From S009-33 sp041694255 (GTDB lineage: Bacteria > Patescibacteriota > Gracilibacteria > Absconditabacterales > Absconditicoccaceae), in the NCBI GenBank assembly GCA_041694255.1, contig JASMTN010000011.1:24208-88207 (forward strand): a DNA stretch of 64,000 nt. The letters are read 5' to 3'. The stretch's first letter is position 1, and each line of letters starts with the position of its first letter. Made by a program: the position numbers and the translations under genes. The notes below the pieces were generated by a model, which worked only from the letters and a program-made list of their open reading frames with translations, did no database searches and had not been told where the DNA came from. Of the stretch, positions 43,791 through 56,089 are shown in pieces.

Positions 43791-45032
43791 ATGTTAAATC
43801 AATATGAAAATGCTAAAAAACAAGTATTATGAGTATATGACTTACTAAGGAAAGAAAATGTTCCATATAGATTTATAGAGGAATTTTTACATCCTGACAG
43901 AGTTATAGAAGTAAATATTCCTGTTCAAATGGATAATTGAGATATTAAAGTATTTAAATGATATAGAAGTCAACACAAAAATATAAAATGACCATATAAA
44001 TGATGAATTAGATTTCATGAAGATGTAACACTAGATGAGGTTAAGGCTTTATCTTTATGGATGAGTATAAAAACATCAGTTGTGGATCTTCCTTTGTGAT
44101 GATGAAAATGATGAATAATAGTTAACCCAAAAGAACTTTCATTTTGAGAGCTTGAACAGCTTTCTAGGTGATATGTAAAACATCTTTATAGATATTTATG
44201 ACCAGATTTTGATGTTCCAGCTCCTGATGTAAATACAAATCCTCAAGTTATGTCTTGGATGGCAGATGAATATTCAAAATTAGTTTGATCTCCTACTCCT
44301 TGATCATTTACATGAAAACCTTTAGAATTTGGTTGAAGTAGGTGAAGAGACGTTGCAACTTCACTTTGAGGTATATATGTTCTTGAAAAGTATTGTGAAG
44401 AAAAATCAATAAATATAAAGTGAAAAACTGTTGCCATACAATGAGCTTGAAATGCTGGATTAAATTTTGCAAAATTTATAGAAGAAAAGTGATGAAAAAT
44501 AGTATCTATTTCTGATAGTAAATGAGCTTTATATGATGAGTGTGGTATTAATTTAGAAAAAGTTCAAAATGCAAAAAAAGATAAAAAATCTGTTATAGAT
44601 ATAAAGGAATGAAAAACTATAAGCAATAAAGATATATTGGAACTTGATGTTGATATTCTTGTTCTTGCAGCATTGGAAAATCAGATAACTACTGATAATG
44701 TCAATAAAATAAAATCTAAAATGATAGTTGAACTTGCTAACTGACCTATAGTTCCTGATGTTGATGAAACATTGTTTAATAATTGAACTATAGTTTTCCC
44801 TGATATACTTGCAAATTCTTGATGAGTTACGGTAAGTTATTTTGAACAAATTCAGGGTAATATGAATTTTTATTGGACTAGAAAGGAGGTTTTTGAAAAA
44901 CTTAAAGATATTATGTATAAATGAACAGAGGATGTTATGAGCTTATCTAGTAAATTATGAGTAGACTATAGAAAAGCATCTTATGTTATATCACTTGAAA
45001 GACAATATAATACTTGGAAATATATAAATTAA
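43791..45032 (+). CDS. gdhA: Glutamate dehydrogenase
   Basis: 413 residues, hexameric type. It interconverts glutamate and 2-oxoglutarate with ammonia. Visible are YRSQHKNIKGPYKGGIRFH (substrate loop with catalytic Lys), DLPLGGGKGGIIVNP, the second Lys and Asp regions (PAPDVNTNP), the NAD(P) fold AIQGAGNAGLNFA, and ILVLAALENQI with ELANGP. Many of these glycines are UGA. In a small genome this is one of few amino-acid metabolism genes and may supply energy or balance ammonia. Cofactor preference cannot be told. Confidence 0.95.
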
Positions 45033-45089
45033 ATTGCATTTTTAATTAAAATTATTAAAATGCTGATATTTATGATATAATTTTGTATA

Positions 45090-46115
45090 ATGAACTTATT
45101 ACAAGTATTTTTCATAGTATCAGCTTTTTTTATCTTATTGTTGTGAATAGATATTGCTAGAAAGCAAAGATTTAATTTTCTTCATATTTTTTTATTTATA
45201 TGAATTGCAATAGCTTTAATAGTTTTTACCTTTTTTCCAAGGACTTTAGATTTATTTGGTAGTATCTTTTGAGTTCAAAGATGAGCAGATGTACTTGTTT
45301 ATATAAGTATATTATTTTTAATTTATTTTGTATTATTTTTATTTAATAAAATAGAAGATACAAATACTGTATTTACAGATACAATAAGAGAAATATCAAT
45401 AGAAAATTCTTCTAAAAAAACTTTAAAAGCAAATGAAGTTATACTTATAAGAGCATATAATGAATGAAAGGTTTTAAAAGATACTTTAGATAATATTATA
45501 AAAGCTTGATATGAAAATATACTTTTAATTGATGATGGTAGTAAAGATAATACTGAAGATATTGCAAGAACTTTTGATAATATTATATATGTAAAACACA
45601 TAAAAAATCTATGAGCATGAGCTGCACTTGAAACATGATTTGAGTATGTTAGAAGATTTATGAATGTAAATTATATAGTAAATTTTGATGCTGATGGGCA
45701 ACATGATATAAAAGATTTACCTAATTTTTTTAAAGCTTTTGAAGAAAAATCTAATTTATGAGCTGTTTTTTGATCAAGATTTATAGAAAAAACAGAGACA
45801 AACACTCCTTTATGAAGAAAAATAATTCTTTATTTGGGTAGAATATTTACACTTTTTATATCTTGAGTTTATCTAACAGATTCTCATAATGGTTATAGAG
45901 TTTTTACTTTAGATACTATTAAGAAAATTAGATTAAATATAAATGGAATGGCTTATGCTAGTGAACTTATAGATAAGATTAAGCAAAATAAAATAAAATT
46001 TACTGAAGTTCCTGTAAATATAAAATATACTGATTATAGTATTTGAAAAGGTCAAAAATCATCAAATGCAATATTTATAGCTTTTAAAATGATATGGACT
46101 AAGTTTTTTAAATAA
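45090..46115 (+). CDS. Membrane glycosyltransferase family 2 with DUF2304-like N-terminus
   Basis: 341 residues. Three hydrophobic helices (about 5-22, 30-48, 65-85) with the spacing of DUF2304 are followed by a GT-A domain: VILIRAYNEGKVLKDTL, ILLIDDGSKDNT, NLGAGAALETGFEYV, VNFDADGQHDIKDL (DxD) and SHNGYRVF. It probably makes polyprenyl-phosphate sugars (dolichol-phosphate mannose synthase-like) that feed membrane glycosyltransferases. The large 52.4-56.0 kb membrane protein might use such donors. The fusion order is known in several bacteria. Confidence 0.88.
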
Positions 46116-46139
46116 ACCAAAACTTCTGGAAAAAATATG

Positions 46140-46300
46140 TTAAATAAGTATAAGTAATAGTAACAAGTTGCAAGTTTAAAGATAAAAAAGATTTCTTGAC
46201 AGAGTCTGTTGAGTGGATTCAAGATGACAAAATACTCTTTTTATTTCAACTTGAATAAAATGGATTGGAGAAATCAAAAAAATCTTTAAAAAATTATTTA
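46140..46300. repeat. 7-bp repeat tract plus a RPE/REP-like fragment
   Basis: AGTAACAAGTTGCAAGTTTA (about 46155-46174) is followed by a different, less AT-rich piece with TTCTTGACAGAGTCTGTTGA and GGATTCAAGATGACAAAATA, then TGGATTGGAGAAATC. The last words recur after the tract at 6968 (ATGGAGAAATC). This explains the 208-bp gap before lepA. Confidence 0.55.
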
Positions 46301-46323
46301 AATAATAATTAACTATTTGTTTA

Positions 46324-48324
46324 ATGGACAATAAAATAAGAAACTTTTGTATAATAGCTCATATAGATCATGGTAAAAGTACTTTAGCTGATAGACTTTT
46401 AGAACAAACTTGAGTTATATCTTGAACGGATCAAGTGCTTGATGGTATGGACCTTGAACAAGAAAGATGAATAACTATCAAACTAGCACCTGCTAGGATG
46501 TATCATAAATGATATCAATTAAATCTTATAGATACTCCTTGACATGCTGATTTTCAATATGAAGTTTCAAGAAGTTTATCTTCTGTTGAGTGAGTTATAC
46601 TTTTAGTAGATGCAACTCAGTGAGTACAGGCTCAAACACTTTCTACACTTTATATGGCTATGGACTATGATTTGGAGATAATCCCTGTTTTAAACAAGAT
46701 CGATCTACCTTCTGCAAATCCTGAGAAGATATGAGCAGAACTTGAAAGTTTAATAGGCATAGATCAGGAAGATATAATTAAAGTATCTGCAAAAACTTGA
46801 GAGAATGTAGATAAAGTTCTAGATATGATTATAGAAAAATTCCCAAATCCTAGTGAAAGTTTAAAAGAAATAAACCCCGAAGATAATGTTTGAAAAACTC
46901 TTATATTTGACTCTGTTTATGATCCTTATAAGTGAGTTGTTCTATATGTAAGAAATTTTCTATGAGAACTTAAAGCTAAAGATCAAGTATATATGTCACA
47001 TACTTGAAAAAAGATTCAAATACAAGAAGTTTGATATTTCTATCCAAAGTATAAATCTTGTAAAAAACTTGAAGAAGGTGAGATATGATATATAGTAACT
47101 TGACTTAAGTCAGTTAAAGATGCTCAAATATGAGATACAATTATAAAAACAGATGAAAAATTAAAAACTGATAATTATGAAGATAAAAATAAATTAATTT
47201 CTTATGCTATACCTTGATTTAAAAAAATGCAAGCTTTTGTATATGCATGAGTTTATCCTATGCAAACTGATGAATATGAAAAACTTAGAAAATCTTTAGA
47301 AAAACTTGCTATAAATGATAGTGCAATAACTTATGATATGGAAAGTTCTCAAGCATTTGGTTTTTGATTCAGATGTTGATTTTTATGAATGTTGCATATG
47401 GATATAGTTAAAGAAAGACTATCAAGAGAGTTTGATCTTGAAACTATCTTTACAGTACCAAATGTTGTATATCTTGCTAAGATGAAATATCTAAACTATG
47501 ATAAGATAAAACATTGAGATAATATAATGGAATTTAAAAAGACATGACTTTGGAAAGAGCTTGTAAAAACACATTTTAATATAGTTTCTGATAAAAAAAT
47601 AGAAGATAATTTTTATATAGAATGAAATAAAATAGTTGAAAAAGATTGAGATAGAGAAATTGATCTGAAACCTTATCTTATAGTAAGATCTTGAGCTGAT
47701 ATGCCAGATGGTGGTTATATAGAAGATACTTATGAACCTTTTGTAGATCTTGAGATAGTATGACCTTGAGAATACTCAGGTGCTGTAATGGAGCTTGCAC
47801 AAGATAGTAGGTGAGAGCTTAAAAATATGGAGTATATAGATGAAGATAGAGTACTTTGGAAGTACAATATACCTCTTGCTGAGATTATAGTTGATTTTCA
47901 TGATAGTTTAAAATCTATTACAAAATGATATGCTAGTATGAACTATGAACCTTGAGTTTATCAACAACAAAAGCTTGTAAGATTAGATATACATATCAAT
48001 AAAGAGATGATATGAGCTTTTTCAACTATTGCACATGAGGATAAAGCATATAGTAGATGAAAGTCTGTAGTAGAAAAACTTAAAGAACTTATTCCAAAAC
48101 ACCTATTTTCAATACCTTTGCAAGCTGTTATATGAAATAAAGCTATAGCAAGAGAAACTATATCTGCACTTAAAAAGGATGTACTTGCAAAGTGTTATGG
48201 TTGAGATGTTACAAGAAAAAGAAAGCTTTTAGAAAAACAAAAAGAATGAAAAAAGAAAATGAAAAGTATATGAAAAGTAGATGTACCAAATGATACATTT
48301 ATTAAAATGTTAAATAGGAATTAA
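46324..48324 (+). CDS. lepA: Elongation factor 4 (LepA), GTPase
   Basis: 666 residues, slightly longer than usual (about 600). A ribosome-associated translational GTPase that can back-translocate. Motifs are G1 AHIDHGKST, G2 ERGITIKLAPARM, G3 DTPGHADF, G4 NKID and the LepA-typical C-terminal domain with DVTRKRKLLEKQKEGKKKMK. The spacer domain near 440-490 (LAKMKYLNYDKIKHG and onward) has an insertion of about 40 residues. The ATG start follows an AT-rich leader. Confidence 0.96.
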
Positions 48325-48403
48325 ATAGTTTATTAAAATATTGATTATCAAGAATAAAAAATTATAATGACTTTTAGATTGTAAATTTTGAATTTATGAT
48401 TAG

Positions 48404-48429
48404 CCTGTTTTAAACAGGTTTATTTATTA
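48404..48429 (+). terminator. Possible terminator of lepA
   Basis: CCTGTT / AACAGG stem with 3-nt loop, followed by TTTATTTATT. It ends 14 bp before the helicase start. Confidence 0.5.
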
Positions 48430-48442
48430 TTGAAAGAAAATT

Positions 48443-50050
48443 ATGTGAAAAGTTACATTTGCTGATTTACCATTAAGTAAATCAATTTTAGAGGGTATTG
48501 AAAAAAAATGATATACAACACCTTCTCCAATACAAGAAAAAGTAATACCGTTATTACTAAATTCAGATAAAGATATTATCTGACAGGCACAGACAGGTAC
48601 TTGAAAAACTGCTGCATTTTCTATTCCTATGCTTGAAAGAATAAAGCCATGATCAAAAAAAGTTAAATGAATCATACTTTGTCCTACAAGAGAGCTTGCT
48701 ATACAAGTTGCTGAAGAATTTTCATCTTTCCTTCCTTGAAATGAATTAAAAACAACTTTATTGTATGGTGGTAAAAGCATATCTTCAGAAATAAGAGAAC
48801 TTAAAAATAATCCATCTGTTATAGTATGAACACCAGGTAGAGTTAAAGATCACCTTTGAAAATGAAGACTAAAACTAGATAAAGTTGAATACTTTGTTTT
48901 AGATGAGGCTGATGAGATGTTAAATATATGATTTAGAGAAGAAATTGAAGAAATATTTTCTTATACTCCAAAAGATAAAAAAGTATTGTTATTCTCTGCT
49001 ACTATGCCAAAATCTATGATGGGTATTGTTAAAACATATATGAAAGAATATGATTTAGTATCTGTTAAAAAAGAAGATCTAACAAATTCAAATGTTATAC
49101 AAAAGTATTATGAAGTAACAGAGAAAACAAAATATGATGTTCTTACAAGAATTATAGAAACAGAAGAAAATTTTTATTCTATAGTTTTTTGTAGAACTAA
49201 GATGGATGTGGATGAACTTGCTTCTTCTTTAAATTCAAAGTGATATAAAGCTGAATGAATTCATGGTGATATAGATCAAAAAATGAGAGAGAAAATTCTT
49301 AAAAGATTTAGAAAAAAAGATATAAATATTCTTGTTGCTACTGATGTTGCTGCAAGATGAATAGATGTTGATGATATTACTCATGTAATAAATTTTTGAA
49401 TACCTGAAAATGCTGAAACTTATACTCATAGAATATGAAGAACTGCAAGAGCATGAAAAACTTGAACTGCAATAACTTTTGCTACAAGAAGAGATTTAAG
49501 GAGAATAAAGGATTTTGAAAAAATAACTAAATCAAAAGTTAAAAAATGAGAGCTTCCAAGTATAGATGAAGTTATATCTAAAAAGAAAACTCATCTTATA
49601 GACTCTATAAAAGAGATTATAGAATGTGATGGTTATAAAAATTATCTAGACTTATCTAAAGAACTATTAACATTAAACTCTGATGATTCTGTTATTATAT
49701 CAGCTTTAATAAAAAGATTCTATGACAATGAGCTTAATGAAAAGGCTTATAAGCAAATAAGAAATCCAAAAATAATAGATAGATCAGAAATGTGAGAAAA
49801 GAGGGATGATGGCATGATAAGGCTTTTTATTGCAAAATGAAGGGCTGATAATATGGACAATCCTTGAAAAATACTAAATTTTTTAAGAAAAGAAACTTCT
49901 TTAGATATGAAAAATGCCTGAAAAATAAGTATTTATGATAGATTTTCTTATGTTGATTTTCCTGAAAATGAATGACAAGATATTATAGATCTATTTAAAT
50001 GAAAAAACCCTAAAAAACCAGATGTTGTAAAAGCAAAGCCTAGAAATTAA
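48443..50050 (+). CDS. DEAD-box RNA helicase (DeaD/CsdA-like)
   Basis: 535 residues. It unwinds RNA duplexes in ribosome assembly or mRNA decay. Helicase motifs in order: Q-motif TTPSPIQEKVIP, Walker A AQTGTGKTAA, CPTRELAIQ, TPGR, DEAD (VLDEADEML), SAT, VFCRTKMDV, GIHGDIDQ, and HRIGRTARAG. The C-terminal region ends with a DbpA-type RNA-binding domain (IRLFIAKGRADNM, then GKISIYDRFSYVDFPE). Length and tail fit CsdA/CshA-type enzymes. It lacks a basic tail. A strong terminator follows. Confidence 0.95.
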
Positions 50051-50076
50051 TTAACTATTAAAAATAAAAAATCTAT

Positions 50077-50110
50077 AACTTAGGTATATTATATCCTAGG
50101 TTTTTTTTAA
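50077..50110 (+). terminator. Rho-independent terminator
   Basis: AACTTAGG / CCTAGGTT stem (one G-T pair) with an AT-rich inner pair, followed by T8. Confidence 0.85.
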
Positions 50111-50168
50111 TAAATTTCATTATGTTTATATATTTGCTATGTTATTTTAAATTATTTAATTTAATTTT

Positions 50169-50528
50169 TTATAATCTTTCTAAAATTTTCATTGCAGCTA
50201 TTGTATCTTCCCTTCATTTATCTTTACTAAAAGTTCAAGTTACAGCACTTGCTTCAACAGAAGTGTAATCTTCATCAACTTTTATAATTTCCATTTGAGG
50301 ATATACAAGATTAAATTCTTTTATAAATTTATCTATTCTTTCTTGCATATCTTTTTGTCTTTTAGGCCATCATATGACTATAGATGTAATTTTATATCTT
50401 TCTATTATATCAGATAGATTAAAAATCAAGCCTCAATCATTACTTATATATCATATAGGCATTATAAAATCATTATCTTTCTTAGCAAGTCATATATACT
50501 TTGTTCCATAGTCCATTCAAAGGATCAT
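50169..50528 (-). CDS. ruvX: Holliday junction resolvase-like RuvX/YqgF
   Basis: 119 residues with the RNase H-like fold of YqgF: ILGMDYGTKYIGLAKKD (first Asp), ITSIVIGWPK, and VDEDYTSVEASA (the Asp-Glu pair), with a distal Asp in GREDTIAAM. YqgF processes 16S/23S rRNA precursors or resolves junctions. It is essential in many bacteria. It is slightly short for the family (about 135). A 7-bp repeat tract begins at its start codon. Confidence 0.85.
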
Positions 50529-50672
50529 AATAGTAGCAAGTTACAAGTTAAAAGTAGCAAGTTACAGGAAGAACTGAGAGCTGAGAGTTTAGAAAGATAA
50601 AAGTAGTAAGTTACAATTAGTAATTTATATTTTTTCTTGTATCTTGCAACTTTCTACTTTCTACTGTTACTA
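50529..50672. repeat. Longest 7-bp repeat tract, inverted arms
   Basis: The left arm reads AGTAGCAAGTTACAAGTTAA, AAGTAGCAAGTTACAGG and, further on, AAAGTAGTAAGTTACAATT. The right arm is the reverse complement type: CTTGTATCTTGCAACTTTCT, ACTTTCTACTGTTACT. The centre has ACTGAGAGCTGAGAGTTTAG. It could fold into a long hairpin between two minus-strand genes. Confidence 0.75.
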
Positions 50673-51083
50673 TACTTCAATAATTTCAACTTCCTCTTCT
50701 TCTTGTTGTTTTTTGCATTTATCATATACACATACTTTTGTAAATCATAAAACTATTATTATAGCTCATAATATACTTAATATATCTTTTAAAAAAATTC
50801 ATGATATAGAACTGTCTTGTATTCATATGTAATTTACAAATAATATTATAGCAATACCCATTATTACTTGAAAAGTTCTTGGTTTTTTAAAACAAGGCCT
50901 TGTTATTCAAACAATAATCATCATACAAGCTAGTATTCATAATATAATGTATACAGTTAGATCAAAATTCCAAGCCTTTGTGGGTATTATATCAGCTTGA
51001 TTTATAGAAAGGTATATTACATAACTAAGTAGTGCTAATCAAACAATTGTTCTTAAGGTCATTATTCAAATATCTTTTTTCAT
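50670..51083 (-). CDS. Small integral membrane protein, unknown
   Basis: 137 residues with about four hydrophobic helices and a C-terminal cytoplasmic tail rich in Lys, Gln and Glu (CKKQQEEEEVEIIEV). The N-terminus starts MKKDIGIMTLRT. Its stop codon lies at the edge of a 7-bp repeat tract. It reads as one frame only with UGA=Gly. No family is recognised. Its layout resembles DUF-type membrane proteins, but that is not informative. Confidence 0.6.
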
Positions 51084-51209
51084 TATTTTTTCATTAATTT
51101 TTAAATATAATTTTGCTTGTACTCTATGTTATACTTATAATATAGTATTTTACTTAAAATACAAGCACTTTATGGTATTATAATAAATAAACATTTTATA
51201 TTTTTATCC

Positions 51210-51237
51210 TTGATTTTCAATATTAAATCTTTATAAA
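51210..51237 (+). promoter_or_regulatory. Probable promoter of rpmB
   Basis: TTGATT (51210-51215), a 16-nt spacer and TATAAA (51232-51237). The leader contains a hairpin, AAACTT / AAGTTT, with the loop beginning GATTAA, followed by a T-run, about 20 bp before the ATG. Confidence 0.55.
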
Positions 51238-51286
51238 CTACAAACTTGATTAAAAAAGTTTTTTTATTTTTAAATTTTACATAAAA

Positions 51287-51478
51287 ATGGCTAAAAGATC
51301 TGATTTAAGTGGTAAAGGACCAAGAGCATCTCAAAAAAGGTCTCATAGTATGCATGCTACAAAAAAGTGGTCAAAACCAAATATTATAAGAAAGTGGATA
51401 GAAACTGATGGTATGAAAATTAGAATTAAAATGACTGCTAAGGAATACAAAAAATTGAGAAAAGAAGGTGCTATATAG
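51287..51478 (+). CDS. rpmB: Ribosomal protein bL28
   Basis: 63 residues, a component of the large ribosomal subunit. The sequence shows the family's SGKGPRASQKRSHSMHATKK and WIETDGMKIRIKMTAKE pattern. There are no cysteines, so it is the zinc-free form. Every glycine is a GGN codon and none is UGA, unlike in most genes here. Its own promoter lies upstream and a terminator follows, so it is monocistronic. yebC follows. Confidence 0.95.
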   Translation: MAKRSDLSGKGPRASQKRSHSMHATKKWSKPNIIRKWIETDGMKIRIKMTAKEYKKLRKEGAI

Positions 51479-51498
51479 TAAATCTACTTTTTAATAGA

Positions 51499-51524
51499 GG
51501 AGAACTTTTGTTCTTCTTTTTTTT
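51499..51524 (+). terminator. Rho-independent terminator of rpmB
   Basis: GGAGAAC / GTTCTTC stem (one G-T pair), TTTT loop, T8. Confidence 0.85.
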
Positions 51525-51558
51525 GTAAAAAATATATTTTATTCTTTATTATTTTTAT

Positions 51559-52320
51559 ATGGCTTGACATAGTAAATGGCATAATATAAAACATAGAAAA
51601 GCAGCTCAAGATGCTAAAAAAGCTAAGATATATTCAAAACTTGCAAAATGAATACAACTTGAAGCTATGAAATGATCAGACCCAAATTTAAATCCTTCAT
51701 TGTCACTTGCAATATCAAAAGCAAAGTCTGCTTGAGTTCCAAAACCTGTAATAGAAAAGGCAGTTAAAAAATGAAGTTGACAAGATACTTGAGAGACTTT
51801 ACAAGAAGTTTTTTATGAATGATATGGACCTTCATGAGTTGCAATGTATGTAAAGTGTATAACTTCAAATACAAATAGAAGTGCAGCTAATATAAGAGCA
51901 ATATTTGCAAAATATTCTTGAAATATGGGCCAGGAATGATCAGTAGCTTGGCAATTTTCTTCTAAGTGAGTTATTATTATTGATTGAAAACTTCAAGAAG
52001 AAAATATTAAATGAAAACAAGTTCAAAATATTATTCCATTGAATATACAAGATTTTGAAGAAAAGCTATTGGAACTTTCAGTTGAAGACTATCAAGAATT
52101 GCAAGAGTGAGTTTATAGAATAATAACTCCAAGACAAGATTTGATGCAAGTTGTGGATTTTCTCAAAAAAGATGATTATAGTATAGAGTCTTACGATATA
52201 GAATTTATACCTGATAATACTGTAAAACTTTCAGAAAAAGATGAGGAAAAGCTAGAAAAACTACTAAATGCATTTGAAGAAGATGAAGATGTTGACCATA
52301 TTTTTCATAATGGTGAATAA
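51559..52320 (+). CDS. yebC: YebC/TACO1-family translation or transcription factor
   Basis: 253 residues. The conserved start MAGHSKWHNIKHRKAAQDAKK and the motifs NPSLSLAISKAKSAGVPK, YEGYGPSGVAMYV, NTNRSAANIRAIF and FSSKGVI are present. YebC proteins aid translation of difficult (for example proline-rich) stretches or act as transcription regulators. The C-terminus ends in the acidic family tail (EEDEDVDHIFHNGE). Very UGA-rich for Gly, in contrast with rpmB just upstream. Confidence 0.95.
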
Positions 52321-52394
52321 TATTTTATCATTGATTTTAAGGCTTTTTTTGTTAAAAAGAAAATTATATATTTTAATTAAATAAAATTTAACTT

Positions 52395-55300
52395 ATGAAG
52401 TATCTATCTTATATTATTTGAATTTTTATTCTTATATTGTCAGTGTTTTTTTATAATGAATATATGTTACAACATACTTATTATTATAATTTTTTGCAAG
52501 ATCTTTGAAATTGGGGATTTATAATATTTGCAATACTTGCTAGTTTGATACCTGCATTTTATATAGTATTAAAATCTAAAAAGACTTGGAAATGAATTAT
52601 ATCTTCATTTGTAGTATGATTTGCTATATTTGCTTTGGTACTTTGAATAGCTAAAGATTGAATAATTGGTATATGATATCTTACTTATTTAATAAATTTT
52701 TTTATACTTTTTGTGTTTTTTATTACTATTATAGTATGAGCAACTGCTATTTGAGATGTTATACTTAAAAAGGTTAAATTTCAAGAAACAGTATACGATT
52801 ATTCTATAAAAACATGAGTTTGAATTGCTGTTTTATGAATCATACTTTATTATCTTACCATATTATGATTTGTAAGTATTCCTATTGCTTATGCGGTTTT
52901 AGATTTATTGGTTTGACTTATATATTATAGGAAAGATAGTTTAAAAAATATTTTTTGATGACTTTTAACTTCTTTGGAAAAGTTTAATTATAATATACAA
53001 TCTATAAACCCTTATATAACTTACTCATTTTTAGCTATATTTGCTTTAGTATTTTTATATATTTATTTTTGATTTTCATATAGTTTTATACCTTATCCTT
53101 CTGCTTGGGATGCAAATCATGCTTATATGTTCTATCCAAAAGTATTTGCAGAGTATGGGTGATATCCTTGGATTACTGATTTTAGACCAGATCTTAGTAT
53201 ATGGACAGCATTTTTAGCTTGGGTTTTTAATCTTTGATTTTTTACACGGTTTTCTCAAGATACTTGGATGATAACTTTCAATTTTACATCTTGAATATTT
53301 TCAACTTTCTTTGGTTTTATGTTAATTACTACTATTGTAAAACTTGTACATAATATTAAAGATATGAAACATTATATTTTACTTATTCTTGGTTATGTAC
53401 TATTGCTTGCTTGGCTAACTTCATGAATGTGAGCTTTCTTAGTTTTTGTAGATAATAAAACTGATTTGGCTGTATTTATGTTTATTGTATTGGCTTTATT
53501 CTTAGCTATATATTCACTTTTTAAGCAAGAGTGAGCTCATACCTATGAAGATGATAAAGAAGATTATGTTGAGCCTGATAAATTAAAAACCGAAAGTGAT
53601 AATGAACAAAAAAAGGATTATACTTATATATTTTTTATGATATCATGATTTTTATTTGCTGTAGCAAATGTTATAAAACCAACTGCTACATTTGACTTTT
53701 TCCAAACTGCAATAGTATTTTCTATACTTAATGTTTGAGTTTTAGCTGTATTATGATGATTATTATTTGTAGTATGATTATTATATTATCTTAAATTTAG
53801 AGGTTTTGATCAACTTTTTAATGGTTTTGGAGAAACTATTTCAAACTTTTTATGAAAAGGTTCTATGATATCTTGAATTGTACTTTGAGTACTTTCATTA
53901 GCAATAAAAATTAGAGAAAACAAAACAAAAATTATATCACTTTTTATATTTATTGGTTCTTTTGTTTGAACACTTATACTTACAAAATGAATCTTTTGAA
54001 TTGCTCAGTATATACACGATTGAAATATAAACTCAAATCCATGAAAAATTGCAACATCACTTCTTATGTGAAATAAACTATCAACCGTAAAACAAGAAAA
54101 AGAAGTTGACCCATTATATGAGTGATTGGAACAAAGTACTTGAGATACTTACAATGAAGATAATGCAAGGTATGTATGATATGGAAATAGAGATTTTTAT
54201 AATCCTTGGTGGGATATGATTGTGCCATCAGGTTTTAAAAAAGATTATGTAGTTTATTTTAATGAACAAGATTATAATAATTCTGATTATAAACCTAAAT
54301 TATATCTTTTTTCATGATCAAGTACTATACAAGATAGGCTAATAAATAAGTATTCTATAGAAATTTTTAATAATAAAGATAATAATGCTTATGAAAGTCA
54401 AATAACTGCTACTATCAACCAAGCAGAGCAAAACTGACAATTACTTGGTTTAGCACAACAATTGTGATTAAATATTAATGAAAATGATCCTAGCTGGTCA
54501 GTTAGACAAAAGGTTTCATCATCACTTACAGATAATACTAATAAACAACTACTTAATGATATAAAACAAAAGTTTTCTTCATGAAACTTTATTTTATCTT
54601 CTTACCCTAAAGTTCTACAAACTCCTAAAAATACAAGATTATTAAATAATTTAAGTACAGAATATATTGATTATACTTTAGTTAGTATTCCTTATGATTA
54701 TCTAGTTCCTTTTAATGTTGTTTTTAATTGGTCATTACAAAATGAAAGCTCTTATTATACAGATATAGGTATTATATGGTTATTATTATTTATAATAGCA
54801 ATATTTGCATTTGTATATTCTATCTTTATAAAAGACAAAATCCTTTGATGATTTGCTCTTGCTACACTTGTTGGTTGGAGCATATGGTATGGTGTTGCCT
54901 CTTGAATAGTTTGGTATAATATATGATGAATTATCTGGTTGATAATAGTTACTGTTCTTTTTGTAAATAGATTAAAAGATAGATTGTTACTTGCTTATAT
55001 ATTACTTGGTGTAAGCATTATTTGAATTTGACTAAACTTATTTAGAATCATCACTCAATGATGATGAGCAACTCAATTTTGGTATAAAGCTTCTGTTTGA
55101 AAACAATCTGATTACCAAATAACTTCAGAATGATGAGTAAAGCCAGTTCAAGATATTAAAATTCCTTATAACAAAGATGATATATTTTCATTACAGTTCA
55201 ATTTTTATAAAAAAGCTATAGAATATTTTAATAATAGAGAACTTGGAGAAGCTTGAATTATATGATGAACTTATATGAGATATTTTATCAAAAATCAAGA

Positions 55301-56024
55301 TAGTATAATAAATGATCAATTTTTAACTAAACTTTATAAATGGTTTTCAGATGATAATCTAGATAAAGCTTATGAAAGACTTAAAGATCAAAATATAACT
55401 TGAATAGTAATAGATCCAAATATTGCATCTGTTGTTATGTGAGAATGAAACAAATCTCTTTGGTATAGGTATTATTGACATACAGATGAAAATGCAAATG
55501 TGACTAAAAAATGAGTTATGCCTATGTTTGTAAATCTAGCTCAATCCTGAAGTTTGGAATATGCTTATTCAAATAATCTTTGATTAAAATATGCACTTAC
55601 TGTATCTGATAAAGATCTTAAAAAAGCAACTTGAATAGAAGATGAAAAAGAATTATTAGAATTAAGATATAAACTTACAAGTATAAAGTTCTTACCAAAT
55701 ATGATATGAACACAAGCTTATCAAGAAGCTATGAATGCTTTTTATCAATTATTAGTTTATAGAGCTTGAAACTATCCTGTAAAGTTTGTTGAAGATATAG
55801 CAGAAGTAAATTGACTTAACATAGATGATGTAGAGTCTATATTTCAAAATGTTAATTGAAACTTTGATAAACTTACAAAAGATGAAAAAACTGTATTTTT
55901 ACAATATCATAATATATCTACACAATTAAACCAAAATCCTGATAATTCTCAACAAATATTACAAGAATTAGTTAAACAATGAATTTGAGGAAGAGCACAG
56001 TTATTGTTTGTAAAAGTAAAGTAA
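52395..56024 (+). CDS. Large polytopic membrane protein, probable glycosyltransferase
   Basis: 1209 residues. At least twelve hydrophobic helices occupy about residues 5-510 and 790-890. In between lies a soluble stretch of about 260 residues (QEKEVDPLYEGLEQSTG to KNTRLLNNLS), and a C-terminal soluble domain (about 910-1209) follows. The loop FIPYPSAWDANHAYMFYPKVF resembles the acidic first-loop motif of GT-C enzymes such as PMT/ArnT. A single CGG (53247-53249) lies in a helix (FFT-x-FSQDTW). A role in surface glycosylation is inferred. No named family is certain. Confidence 0.65.
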
Positions 56025-56089
56025 ATTTATATAATAAAATTGTTATTTAACTATATATTATAAACCTTCAAAAGTATAATTTTCTTAAC

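Noticed and set aside
50529..50672. CRISPR array in the repeat-rich intergenic region
   Set aside because: Units are about 7 bp and degenerate, without equal spacers or cas genes.
51238..51286. Riboswitch or L28 autoregulatory leader
   Set aside because: The leader is only about 45 nt with one weak hairpin. No known riboswitch core is visible.
52395..56024. Two or more separate membrane genes
   Set aside because: With UGA as Gly the frame is continuous from one ATG to a single TAA, with no internal start region or promoter.
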